This document shows positions 24,142-36,044 of a stretch of 64,000 nt of DNA, piece by piece. Positions within the stretch are counted from its first letter, which is position 1; the number at the start of each line of letters is the position of its first letter. The notes below the pieces were generated by a model. It ran no database searches. It was given only the letters and a program-made list of their open reading frames with translations, and was not told the origin of the DNA. This DNA is from Triticum aestivum. Taxonomy: Eukaryota; Streptophyta; Magnoliopsida; Poales; Poaceae. The stretch lies in contig NC_057802.1 in the NCBI RefSeq assembly GCF_018294505.1, positions 309,153,137 to 309,217,136 on the forward strand. Direction: 5' to 3'. The position numbers and the translations under genes are program-made.

Positions 24142-25479
24142 TGATAACCCACAAGTATAGGGGATCGCAATAGTTTTCGAGGGTAGAGTATTCAACCCAA
24201 ATTTATAGATTCGACACAAGGGGAGCCAAAGAATATTTGTAAGCATTAGCAGCTGAGTTGCCAATGCAACCGCACCTGAAGATTAATTATCTGCAGCAAA
24301 GTGGTCAGTAGCAAAGTAGTATGATAGTTTTGATAATAGTGACATCAGCAATGGTAACAGTGATAGTGATAGCAATAGTTTTGTAGCAAGTGCAACCGTA
24401 AGAATAGCAGTAGTAACTTAGCAGAAACAATATAGGATAAATTCGTAGGCATTGGATCGGTAATTTGTTGGATGATATTCATCATGTGACAGTCATAACC
24501 TAGGGCGATACAGCACTAGTTCTAGTTCATAAATATAATGTAGGCATGTATTCCGTAAATAGTCATACCTGCTTATGGAAAGAACTTGCATGACATCTTT
24601 TGTCCTACCCTCCCGTGGCAGCGGGGTCCATATTGGAAACTAGGGGATATTAAGGCCTCCTTTTAATATAGAACTGGAACAAAGCGTTAACACACGGTGA
24701 ATACATGAACTCCTCAAACTACGGTCATCACCGGGAGTGGTCCCGACTATTGTCACTCCAGGGTTGCCGGATCATAACATGTAGTAGGTGACTATAACTT
24801 GCAAGATCGGATCTAGAACATGGATATAATGGTGATAACATAAATGGTTCAGATCTGAAATCATGGCACCCGAGCCCAAAGTGAAAAGCGTTAAGCATGG
24901 AAAAGTCATAGCAACATCAATCTCAGAACATAGTGGATACTAGGGATCAAGCCCTAACAAAACTAACTCGATTACATGATGAATCTCATCCAACTCCTCA
25001 CCGACCAGCGAGCCTACAAAGGATTTACTCGCTCCCGGTGGGGAGCATCATGGAATTGGCGATGGAGAAGGGTTGGTGATGACGAAGAACGAAGATCCCC
25101 CTCTCCGGAGCCCCAAACGGACTCCAGATCTGGCCTCCCGATGAAGAACAAGAGGTGACGGCGGCTCCGTCTCGTGGATCGCGATAATTCTTTCTCCCTG
25201 ATTTTTTTCTGGAAAATAGGATTATATAGCGTCGGTTTCAGGGTATCCAGGTGCCCCCCTCCGGTGGCTCTTGGCTCCATTAATTCTCTTTTATTGTATA
25301 AAAAATCCTCGCAAAGTTTCGTTCCATTCCGAGAACTTTTATTTCTGCACAAAACAACACCATGGTAGTTCTGCTGAAAGCAGCGTGAGTCCGGGGTTAG
25401 TTCCATTCAAATCATGCAAATTAGAGTCCAAAACAAGAGAAAAAGCGTTAGGAAAAGTAGATACGTTGGAGACGTATCA
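24142..25479 (-). mobile_element. Gypsy solo LTR (TGATACGTCTCC type)
   Basis: 1338 bp on the minus strand, from TGATACGTCTCC at 25479 to a terminal TTGTGGGTTATCA at 24142. It is flanked by the perfect duplication ATATC (24137-24141 and 25480-25484). Inserted into the Sabrina-like interior, whose sequence resumes on the right. It is non-coding; a TATA-like box lies near 25219 on the minus strand. Confidence 0.93.
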
Positions 25480-25710
25480 ATATCATCATTGTCATATTGC
25501 TTTGCATGATCATATAGTTGGCATAGTATTTATGGCTTGGCCATCGTTCATATTTTTTTATACATGTCACGCTAGATCATTGCACATCCCGGTACATCGC
25601 CGGAGGCATTCATATAGAGTCATATTTTTGTTCTAGTATCGAGTTGTAATTCTCGAGTTGTAAGTAAATAGAAGTGTGATAATCATAATTATTAGAGCAC
25701 TAGTCATCAA

Positions 25711-25728
25711 CCCGTCCACCTGCACGGG
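25711..25728 (-). other. Helitron 3'-terminal hairpin
   Basis: CCCGT and ACGGG arms with an 8-nt loop lie 11 bases inside the CTAG end. In Helitrons this hairpin acts as the transposition termination signal. Confidence 0.75.
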
Positions 25729-26905
25729 CTAGCGGTTTAATCTTAAAAATCTCCATAAATAGTTAGAGAAAATATAAGAACAAATTTTGACACACAAATT
25801 TTTAATTATTGTTACCTAAAAGCATTATTAGAACATAGGGCGAATAATGTTTGATTCCTCTAATTAGTTTGTAATAGTATGTATGAAATGCAGTTAATCA
25901 AAGTATACATTAGGAATGTTATACTCTTTGTGTCATAATAGTTAGATGTATACTCCTTGGACAAAAATAATACAATTCACATAAACTTAGATAAAAGTTA
26001 CCCTTAGACATTAATGAAGCATATGAACGCCTCACATGAGTAAGAGAGAAACAATGTCATATTCTCTATCAAGCTTTAATAATATAGATAAAGAGTTGTT
26101 AGACGTTAATACATGTTCGGTTTTCCTATATGTCCATCATCTAAATAATGATAGAGCTAATGGAATTATAACAAAATGCATAGATAAAAAATGGTTTTGT
26201 TGGAATATACTCGCTTGTCTGTTGAACATGTTGGTTTGCACATTGATACAGTATCCAACATACACCTTCAAGTTTCAGTTTTATAAGTATATAGTACTCA
26301 TAAGTACATGGAGTAGTATGTAACAAAACTTAAGTTGTTTTATTAAAAATCTAATGATACTTTGTATCGATTGTAACACCCCGCATGTAACTTTCCATAT
26401 TTGTAACTCCAACTCTTGCCATTTTCGGCTATGTGTTATGATATTCCCTTCGTGGTCGGGTTTTATTTTTCGTTTTGGATTTTGTTCATGTCATGCATTT
26501 CATATCATGTCATCATGTGCATTGCATTTGCATACGTGTTCGTCTCATGCATCCGAGCATTTTCCCCGTTGTCCGTTTTGCAATCCGGCGCTCCCATCTC
26601 CTCCGGCGCACCCCTCTTGTTTTCTTTCGTGAGCGGGTGTCTAACGTTCTCGGAATGGACCGAGGCTTGTCAAGTGGCCTTAGTATACCACCGGTAGGCC
26701 ACCGGTCAAGTTTCGTTCCATTTGGAGGTCGTTTGGTACTCCAACGGTTAACCGGGCATCCGCAATGTCCATTTGTGTGTTGCATAAAAACCCCCCTAAA
26801 AACCAGCCCAAAACCCACCAAACTCTCTTCCATGCTCTAGGTCGTTCGATCACGATCGTGTGGGCGAAAACCGCACCTCATTTGGACTCTCCTAGCTCCC
26901 TCTAC

Positions 26906-26914
26906 CTATATAAG
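26906..26914 (+). promoter_or_regulatory. TATA box in the chromovirus 5' LTR
   Basis: CTATATAAG about 535 bp into the LTR, conserved at 49798-49806 in the 3' copy. It likely sets the U3/R boundary just downstream. Confidence 0.65.
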
Positions 26915-28914
26915 TGCATCCCCTCCCGTATACATTCGCAGTCCAACCCTAAAATTCTCCATCGCGCGCCGCCGGACAAAACTGCCACCGACGGACATGT
27001 CCGCTCCGCCGCCCCGACCAACCACGGCGTGACACGTCACCGCCGCCATCCCCGCGCCGCCGCGGCCCGCCGGCCCGTCCGCGGCCCCCGCGGCCCGACG
27101 CCTCCCCCGCGAGCCCGCGCGCCGCCGCGGCTTCCCGCAGCCCGCCGGCCGGCGCCGCCTCGTTGCCCGGCCGCCCTGCTCGCCCGCCGCGCCGCTGGTG
27201 CGCCGCCACCGCCGGCCGCCGCCGCGCCGTCTACCGGGAGCCCGAGCTCCGCCGGCCGTCCTCTCCCTCCGGTGACCCGCGCCGCCCTCCTCCTCCCGCC
27301 CCGGCCCCGCCGTCTCCTCCGGCCGCCGCGCCCTCCTCCACGCCGGCGAGCGTCGCCCGAGCCCGAGCTCCTTCGCCAGATCCGATCGGGCACTGTAGCG
27401 GTTGACTTTCCCGAACCCTAAAACTTCCAAGTCTTTTTCTGTTACAGCAAGTGCCCATGTTCAACAGTGCATAACTCTCTGTATATAGCTCCGTTTCGCG
27501 CGTGTAATATGTCAAATTGTTCGCCTCGTGATGCTCTACATTTTGTTCAATTGCACCATGTTAATTGGAGGCCATCTTGATGCCCAAATCTCTGTTGCAA
27601 GAGTGCTAGTTGCTGTTATCTGCTGGTTCTTAACAGAACTTGGAGATTTGTCATTTTTGTATCATTTAATCAGTGCGTCTTATGGGCATGAGCTCTACAA
27701 GTGTTTTGTTGTATGCCATGCCATCTTTCCAAGGGTGTATGCCATGTATTTTTGTGATCTCTTTGGTGACTAGCACAAGCATGCAAAGTAGGCTCCGTAA
27801 TATTTCTGATTTCAGGGACACTGTGAATTCTCCAAGTCCTTGTCTGCTGTTATTTTGTTGCCATGTAAACTTGATGCTACAGAGAGATCCATGCTTATTT
27901 TGGAGATGTTCACTAAGAATGTTTTGTTGATATTGTTGTACTTGATCCATTCCTGCTGGTTTTCAATTATGGAGTGCCATAGCATGACTCAATCTTGCTC
28001 TACTTTTGCTATAAAATAATTCTGGCAGATTCTTAACATGATATTCATAATTGCCAAGCTTGTTGTAGTTGTTCCATACATGCTATGCATTTTTTCTTGC
28101 CATGGATAGCTTCATAAACATGCCATCTTGCTGCAGGTATGCTTGTTTTGTCATGCATTGCTTTGTGATGAGTGCATCAAGCTCACCAAGATGCCTTCAT
28201 ATTATTGTTTCTGCCATGCTCTGTTTTCTGCTAAGTCTGAAACCTGTTAACGGAACTTGTTATGTTTACATGCTTGCCATCATATCTTCTGGTCCTTTTT
28301 GGCTAATGGTCAATAAGGGACTTTTGTCATATGCATTTAGTAGAACACTGCCATGCCTTGTTTTGCCATGTTAAGTTCCTGTAGCATGTTGATTTCGTGC
28401 TCTGAACATTGCTACCTGATCCTGTTTTCTGCCATGTCCAGTAATTTCACCAAGTCTGTGAACCTGTTATCTTTTGCACTTTTGCCATGCTTGTTTGAGC
28501 TTGTTATGTTGTGTACTAGCCGTAGCTCAGTGTTCATCTTTTGTTAAGCATCTCCTGTAGATTATTGCCATATTCTTTGTTTCTATGTTGGAGTGCTGTA
28601 GCATTGTTGCTTGTTGCATTTTAAGTGCTATCGTGCTGTTAATCGCAGATTCGTGTCATTCTTGTTTTGCTTGCCATTTGCAAACCGTGCATCCGTTTCC
28701 GGTGATCTTTATATCGATTTCGACCGAAATCATCTCATCTTTTCAGTGGCATGCTTGGTTTGACAAGTTACTGCCTTGTTCATCATTTTCTTTCCGGAGC
28801 ACGCATATGCATCGCATATCATATCTCGCATATCATACATGTTTTGTATCATGTTGCTCGTGCATTTCTCGTGATTGATTGTGGTTCCGTTGCTTGTGTT
28901 CTTGTCTTGGGTAG

Positions 28915-30331
28915 AGCCGGGAGACGAGTTCGTGAACGAGGAACCTGTTGAGTACGCTTACGAGGATCAAGCTTTCGACAACTCTGAGAACCTTGCAGGC
29001 AAGATGACCACCCCTCGAAATCACTTCTATCTTTGCTTTGCTAGTTGTTCGCTCTATTGCCATGCTGCGCTACCTATCACTTGCTATATCATGCCTCCCA
29101 TATTGCCATGTCAGCCTCTAACCATCCTTTCCTAGCAAACCGTTGTTTGGCTAAGTTACCGCTTTTCCTCAGCCCTTCTTATAGCGTTGCTAGTTGCAGG
29201 TGAAGTTGAAGTTGGTTCCATGTTGGAACATGGATATGTTGGGATATCACAATATCTCTTATTTAATTAATGCATCTATATATTTGGTAAAGGGTGGAAG
29301 GCTCGGCCTTATGCCTGGTGTTTTGTTCCACTCTTGCCGCCCTAGTTTCTGTTATACCGGGATTATGTTCCTTGAGTTTGCGTTCCTTACGCGGTTGGGT
29401 GATTTATGGGACCCCCTTGACAGTTCGCCTTGAATAAAACTCCTCCAGCAAGGCCCAACCTTGGTTTTACCATTTGCCACCTAAGCCTTTTCCCCCGGGT
29501 TTTCGCGAGCCCGAGGGTCATCTTTATTTTAAACCCCCGGGCCAGTGCTCCTCTGAGTATTGGTCCAACCTGTCAGTCGCCGGTGGCCACCAGGGGCAAC
29601 TCTGGTCTGGCCTATCGGAAGCTTGGACAATCCGGTGTGCCCTGAGAACGAGATATGTGCAGCTCCTATCGGGATTTGTCGGCACATTCGGGCGGCTTTG
29701 CTGGTCTTGTTTTACCATTGTCGAAATGTCTTGTAAACCGGGATTCCGAGACTGATCGGGTCTTTCCGGGAGAAGGTTTATCCTTCGTTGACCGTGAGAG
29801 CTTATGATGGGCTAAGTTGGGACACCCCTGCAGGGTATTATCTTTCGAAAGCCGTGCCCGCGGTTATGAGGCAGATGGGAATTTGTTAATGTCCGGTTGT
29901 AGAGAACTTGTCACTTGACCCAGTTAAAATACATCAACTGCGTGTGTAGCCGTGATGGTCTCTTCTCGGCGGAGTCCGGGAAGTGAACACGGTCTGAGTT
30001 ATGTATGACGTAAGTAGGAGTTCAGGATCACTTCTTGGTCATTGCTAGATGACGACCGTTCCGTTGCTTCTCTTCTCGCTCTCTTTGCGTATGTTAGCCA
30101 CCATATATGCTTATTGCCGCTGCAGCTCCACCTCATTACACCATCCTTTCCTATAAGCTTAAATAGTCTTGATCTCGCGGGTGTGAGATTGCTGAGTCCT
30201 CGTGACTCACAGATTCTACCAAAACAGTTGCAGGTGCCGACGATGCCAGTGCAGATGATGGGGTCGATCTCAAGTGGGAGTTCGACGAGGAACGTGGTCG
30301 TTACTATGTGTCTTTTCCTGATGATCAGTAG
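28915..30331 (+). CDS. Putative spliced acidic reading frame inside the chromovirus LTR
   Basis: An exon-like stretch (28915-28998) follows a TTGGGTAG acceptor and encodes an acidic segment containing [10 protein letters not shown]. It ends at GCAG|GCAAG, a GC-AG type donor. A second stretch (30234-30331) follows TTGCAG, matches in phase, and encodes an acidic tail with [11 protein letters not shown] that ends in TAG. Together this gives about 60 residues without a visible start codon, so an upstream exon or start is missing from the model. Both stretches are base-for-base identical in the 3' LTR. An alternative acceptor at 29200 also continues the frame, to a stop at 29268-29270. It could instead be a chance pattern in a structured leader. 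Confidence 0.4.
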
Positions 30332-30611
30332 TGGAGCCCAGTTGGGACGATCGGGGATCTAGCATTTGGGGTTGTCTTATTTTCATCTGGATTTTGACCG
30401 TAGTCGGTCTATATGTTGTATTTTGGATGATGTATGATTATATTTATGTATTGTGTGAAGTGGCGATTGTAAGCCAACTCTTTATCCCATTCTTGTTCAT
30501 TACATGGGATTGTGTGAAGATGACCCTTCTTGCGACAAAACCACTATGCGGTTATGCCTCTAAGTCGTGCCTCGACACGTGGGAGATATAGCCGCATCGT
30601 GGGCGTTACAA

Positions 30612-30625
30612 GTTGGTAATCAGAG
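30612..30625 (+). promoter_or_regulatory. Primer binding site of the chromovirus
   Basis: TTGGTAATCAGAGC right after the LTR resembles the complement of the initiator methionine tRNA end (TGGTATCAGAGC), with one extra A. Confidence 0.7.
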
Positions 30626-31764
30626 CCATCCCCGACTTAGGAGCCCCCTGCTTGATCGAATCGCTGGCGTTGTTGAGTCTAGAACAAAAATGTTTTGAGT
30701 CTTAGGATTATATATATCGGAGAGTAGGATTCTTTTTACTCCTCAGTCCCTTCGTCGCTCTGGTGAGGTCTCCTGACGTAGAAGTTTTGACTATTCTCTC
30801 CTCAAATTTCACTAAAAAAATTTAGGATCACGCGGGTATCTTGGAATCGTTCCGATGGTTTTGTGACGAGAACATTGTTCTTGGTGCCTCCTGACATTTA
30901 GGGGTTGTGGCAGTGTCCCGGGGAGTTGAGCTCCGAGGTGTTGTCGTCACAATTTTATCGTTGCAGTTCTGGAATACCTGAGTTTCGCCGACATCGAAAT
31001 CTCTTTTATGCAGTTGTTGGTGAGATCACCTCGACGCCACCCAGTACTGGGGCGGGAGTTCGGGAGTATTGCCATAACTTGTATAACGGATGTTTTTCGA
31101 AGGTTGAGGTAAACGATTTCCGAAGGTTTCTTGGTTATGTGTTGACGGATGGATACAGCTGGATCTAGGGATTGTTAGTTTGGGTGATATATTTTGTGTC
31201 CCCTGTATCCCCTAACACCAGATTGCATAACCAGAAAGTTTCGGGAGTTTATAAGTGGGAATTCAAGTAGCCTTAGGATATCTTTCCGACAGACGCATGA
31301 TATGAGATTGGGGTTCGACGTCTAGTGGTCCGCCTGTACACGGTTGGTTTTACAGTGGTCTCGTAGTGTCTTAAAGAGTCCTTGGCTATGCCGACTCGGG
31401 GACGCTTCGTATGTCATGTGCACAGCCTTGTACATGATGGTGCTGTACGATTGAGCCCGTGTGGGCCCCACCACGAAAACTTCGGACGAAATCTCTATCA
31501 TATGTTTGTTCCGGCTTATTCTGCAAGCCAATACTTTGTTTTGTTTTGAATTGTGGTATTCGAGTTGCTTCGAAGTCATATGTTGATTCCATATCTTTTT
31601 CAAGTGGCTTCTCAACTTATGGAAGTGTGATGATTTACTACGGAATTCATTCGTTCATCTTCGTTCGAATGTTTATTGTGAAGACTATATGTTGCAATTT
31701 CTATCCGTTGATTCTACTTATCTATTTGTCTATCAAGATGCTAACGGATGTCACCCTCTTCAGG
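30626..31764 (+). other. Untranslated leader of the chromovirus
   Basis: An open stretch from 31459 is in frame with gag, but its composition is unlike gag. The first residues typical of the gag start come only at the ATG at 31765. Confidence 0.6.
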
Positions 31765-32927
31765 ATGGCTCCGCCAACGCGTCAGAATCCGGATCGCAAT
31801 GAAGGGAGTCAAGCGAACCCTCCGCCACCACCTCCGCCTCCGGAGGCATGGCAAGCTATCATGGCAGCCACCAACGCCAATGCTCAGATGATTCTGCAAC
31901 TCTTGCAAGAACGCACCCAAGGGCAAGGCAATCAAGGCAATCAAGGTCAAGGCAACAATCAGCTTCACTTCGCTACTCTCAACCAGTTTCTCGCAAATCA
32001 GCCCAAGTCTTTCAGCTACTGTGCCGAGGCCACGGATGCCGATGATTGGCTCGTGGACATCAACAAGCATTTTGAATGTAGCAATGTCAGGCCTGAGGAC
32101 TATGTCAAGTTCGCTTCTTTCCAGCTCAAGGACCAAGCTGCTGATTGGTTTCAACAATACAAAGATTCCAGAGGAGGTCGTGTGATCACTTGGACTGACT
32201 TCTGTCGGGACTTCAAAGCGCACCACATTCCACAAAGTGTTGTTGAGAGCAAGCGTGAGGAGTTCCGCAATCTCAAGCAAGGCAACATGTCTGTGTATCA
32301 ATACAACATTCAGTTTCAGAAACTTGCTCGCTTTGCTAAACAAGACGTTCCTGATGAAAAGAGCATGATCTATCACTTCAGAGGTGGCCTTAGAGAGGAT
32401 CTGCAGTTAGCTCTCGTTCTTGTTGAGCCTACTCAGTTTGATCAATTCTACAATATGGCACTGAAGCAAGAGGCTGCTCAGCTCAAGTGTGAGGCTTCTA
32501 AGAAGAGAGTCAGAGACGCAGTTCAGTCTTCTTCTTCCTCACTTGTGACTGCTAAGCAACAGAAGTTCTGGTTGCCTCCTCCTCCTCCGTTTCGTCAGCC
32601 TTACCAGCAGAAGAACAAAGGTGGCCATGGTTCTTCCAACTCTTCCAACTCTGGCTATCAGAACAAGTCTCAGAATCAAGCTTCAAAGTCCAATGCTCCT
32701 TATCACCGTCCACTCTCAGAGGTGACTGGCAACAAGTGTCAGCAGAAAGGTCACTATGCTAACAAGTGCTTCAACCAAAGGCGTCTTCCGCCTCCTCCTC
32801 CTGTCAGATCTTCCAGCAATGCAGTGGTCAAGCATAATCCAAAGTTTGCAAAGGTGAACATGATGAATGCAGCTCAACCAGAGGAATCTACTGATGTGAT
32901 AATGGGTAACTTCCTGTTAACGGTATT
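31765..32927 (+). pseudogene. gag: Chromovirus gag, cut by the Tat insertion
   Basis: The ATG at 31765 starts MAPPTRQNPDR, then a Pro run and a Gln/Gly-rich stretch. The retrotransposon gag domain covers residues about 92-200, with WFQQYKDSRGG and the YQYNIQFQKLARFA helix. A degenerate zinc knuckle at about 322-335 keeps only the last part of the CCHC pattern (CQQKGHYANKC). The frame is open to the insertion point at 32927, but a one-base deletion near 32915 already puts it out of phase with the protease that resumes after 45949. Gag would form the particle; this copy cannot link to pol. Confidence 0.88.
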
Positions 32928-33445
32928 TGTTGAGGATATAGACCTTAGAGTCACCCGCCAGGAGGGGCCGGGTTACTCGTAGGGTCGTTGCCAGAAGCCC
33001 AGGAGCCGAGTTTCAAGATAATGGGCCAGAGATGGGCTGAGACCCGGATATGGCTTAAATCCCGTAGTTATCATCATTGTTATAGTAGACTTGTAGTGTA
33101 AGGCAGGTATTGTTTAGAGTCCGAGCCGGACGCTCTTATGAGCCGGCCGGGACTCTAAGGGCTGCTGGGCGTCAGCCTCCCTATATAAAGGGAGGACCCG
33201 GCAGCGGCTTAAGGGCGACACCAACCTCATCGAGAATCGGGCATAGCTGTTTAGCTCCCTGGCGATCGTAACCCTAATCAATAACACCTCGAACTGGACG
33301 TAAGCTTTTACCTTCACCGAAAGGGGCTGAACCAGTATAAACCCTCGTGTTCCTTGTCCCGCATAACCCCTTCAAGCTTCCTAGTTGTGATGGCTCCACG
33401 ACTAAGTCCTAGCTCAAGGACATCTGCCGTGACAATTCCACGACA
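32928..33445 (+). repeat. 5' LTR of the Tat element
   Basis: 518 bp, TGTTGAGGATA to CCACGACA, with a TATA box (CTATATAAAG) at 33181-33190. Confidence 0.93.
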
Positions 33446-33463
33446 GTTGGCGCCCACCGTGGG
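33446..33463 (+). promoter_or_regulatory. Primer binding site of the Tat element
   Basis: GTTGGCGCCCACCGTGGG directly follows the LTR, of the kind common in plant Tat elements. Confidence 0.75.
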
Positions 33464-33530
33464 GCTCGCGCACGGTGGATTTGAGTTCTTGAAGGGCAGC
33501 TTCGAAGGGCTCAAGGGATACGCCGTAGGC

Positions 33531-36016
33531 CGGATGACCAAGAGTCGTCGCGGCAAGCTCTACATCGACGATGCGGACTGGGGCCCCGACGCCGGCTCAA
33601 TTGAGTACGGGTACCGGGTCCCCTTTGGCGGAATTCATGTCTTCATTGGCAAGATTGGTGAGCCGGGCCCCGAGCCGGATCTCTGCGCCGATCTCATCGA
33701 AACGGCTCAGCGCGCACGACCCGCCCGGGCCCGGCCTGCCTTAAGGCGCGCTTTTGTGGGATGCATCCATGGAGGGCCCTCTGATCCATCCGGGTCCGGT
33801 GATGAGGCGGCCGCCGGCTCTGACGGCGAGTCGGCCACTGATGAGTCAAACTCGTTGTACCAACTTCAAGATGGCAGGCTCATGGGTTGTTCCGACGGCG
33901 ACAGTATTCCGGACCTTTTTGAGCCGCCAAGTCAGGTTGGAGTTTTTATGGCTGGTGCGCAGCCTGTTCAGAACCCCGCTGCTGGAACGGGAAACCCGGT
34001 GCCTTCTCCGGCTCAGGTGCTGATGGATCTCACGGACAAGATGACGGCCCTGTTAACCGCCACGGTCGACCCGGCAGATCAAGCTCAGCACGATGCGGAG
34101 GTGGCACAGTTAAAATTGGATCTGATAAAAGCTAAGGAGGATCTTGCAGCGGAAGGATCAGGCTGGCTGCGGAGCGGGCGGCCCTCGACGCCCGGACTCA
34201 GCTGATTCAGGCGCAGTCCTTCCAACTCACGATGGATCAGAACGCGGCCAACGAGGTCATGAGAAGGAGGCATCAGAAGGCCCAGTCTCGACTCCCGCCG
34301 GTTTACGATCCACGCAATCTCTTTAACACGCCGGGTGCAGGGTCTAGTAACCCGCCAGGGGTCATTGCGCCCGGGTCTGGACCCCTTATTCAGCCACGAG
34401 TGATGGGGCCTCCCCAGGTGCCCCCTGCCCCGCCTCAGTATGTGCCAATACCCCCGGGTCATTATGATAACCCGCTAGAGAACATGGTAGCTGCGGCAGC
34501 ACGGCTGGCGGCTCTCCCCGTTGACGGCGATTCTCCGGCGGCCATCGAAACCCGCCGGGTCAGGGAACTCCTGCAGACGGCACTAGCACAGCAAGAGGCG
34601 TACTCCTATAGCCGGGACAGGATCCACTCGACCCCTCGTCCAGGCCAGAGCCCGAGTTACAGCCGGCACATGGTCTCAGCAACCGGTTCAAGTAATGTGC
34701 GACGCCACGACCCGCCCCCTGGCCATGGCCCGGCTCATAATGGAGCCTTCTACGCAACAGACCAAGCGCGGCAAGAGGCGGAGCAGGCGCCTCAATTGAC
34801 GGCTTACCAGACCCCCCCGGCTTATCCGACGACGTCCGTTGATGTGGGAATTTCTACCAGGACCGGGGGAGTCCCTTGTTTGGTACCAGCCATCCGTAAT
34901 GAACGTCTACCTAAGGACTTCAAGGGCCCTAGGAAGGTGCCTAACTATACAGCGGACTTACAGCCTGCAGCCTGGATTGAGAGTTATGAGATGGCTATGG
35001 AATTGCTGGAGGTCAGTGAGGCGGCCATGGCCAAATATTTCACCATGATGTTAGATGGAACTGCCCGCACGTGGTTGAAAGGGTTACCACCGAACTCCAT
35101 TGGGTCTTGGGCTGAGCTGAAAGCCCGGTTCATTCAAAACTTCAAAGATACCTGCAGGCAGTCTATGTCAATTGTGGATTTGACTAACTGTAAGCAGCAG
35201 GAGGGTGAGTCCACGACCCATTGGGTTCGCCGGGTCAAGGAGATCATACATTCATCAGATAAGATGGATGCCGGCTCTGCAGTCTTAATGTTGGAACAGA
35301 ACTGTCGCTTTGTGCCCCTTAAGATGAAGCTTGGGCGGCTCAAGCGCGACTGCACCGATATGGGTACCCTAATGGCGGCTCTTGTCAAGTACGCCGATTC
35401 CGATGGTACCAAGGATCCCCCTTCAGACGATGAAAGGGCAGGGAAGGGAAAGAAGAATGGCAACGGCAAGGGTCCTCAGTTTAACCCGGGGAACCAAGGA
35501 GGAGGCAAGCGTAAGGCCGATGGCAGCCTAGAGTTTGTAGCCAACACCAACTCTCAAGGTAATAACCAGCGACGCAAGGGGAGGCCCCCTCCCCGAGGCG
35601 GCGGGTCAGGACCTTCTCTGGAGCAGCTGTTGAATGAACCTTGTCCGAGACACGGCTCCAGAGAGAAGCCAGCGACTCATCTGTGGAAGGATTGTGCTAT
35701 CATGAAGGCCTTTAAAAACTACAATGGTCCGGGTGGCGGCTCAGGCGCGGCTCACGCGCCGGCGGCTTTCATGGCCCGGGCGGCGGTTCAAATTCCGGTC
35801 CTCAGAACGGTCAAGGGGGCTTTAATCAACAGTCTGGTCAGGGTCATCAACAGCAGCAGGGGGGTTATCAGACCAACCCGAAGCAGCTTAGCGGTGGACA
35901 GTATCACGTGTTCACCACTAGTTTGTGCAAACGAGACGAGAAGCTTCACAAGAGGGCTGTTAATGCTGTTGAGCCGGCGGTTCCACGCTACTTACGATGG
36001 TCTGAGCAGCCCATAG
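33531..36016 (+). pseudogene. gag: Broken gag of the Tat element
   Basis: The frame is already open from the LTR (ATG 33390); 33531 is a plausible internal start. The N-terminal part ends at 34205 after a one-base shift near 34153; the same protein continues from before 34232. The capsid region (about 34900-35400) has YTADLQPAAWIESYE, RTWLKGLPPNSIGSW and the FKDTCRQ motif of the plant gag family. A basic Gly/Lys-rich tail has a CPRHG stretch. A further shift near 35775 sends the frame to a false stop at 36016, while the true frame leads into the protease. The length matches other Tat gag proteins. Confidence 0.85.
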
Positions 36017-36044
36017 TGTGGAGTAGGGAGGATCACCCCCCCGG

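Larger units (their letters stand above)
26372..30610 (+). repeat. 5' LTR of the chromovirus (4.2 kb)
   Basis: TGTAACACCCCG to GGGCGTTACA, 4239 bp against 4232 bp for the 3' LTR. TATA box at 26906-26914; a very GC-rich stretch at 27000-27400; a TGCCATG-rich stretch at 27700-28620; exon-like coding pieces at 28915-28998 and 30234-30331. One block (29569-29629) is unrelated to the matching place in the 3' LTR. Confidence 0.92.

Noticed and set aside
26906..27515. Long overlapping open frames on both strands, Arg/Ala/Pro-rich (and the copy at 49794-50356)
   Set aside because: They arise from extreme GC content in the LTR leader, where stops are rare in all frames. No domain and no consistent frame.
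33114..33317. 67-codon minus-strand frame repeated identically at 45613-45816
   Set aside because: The identity is explained by the frame lying in the two LTRs of one young element; antisense to the promoter, no domain.
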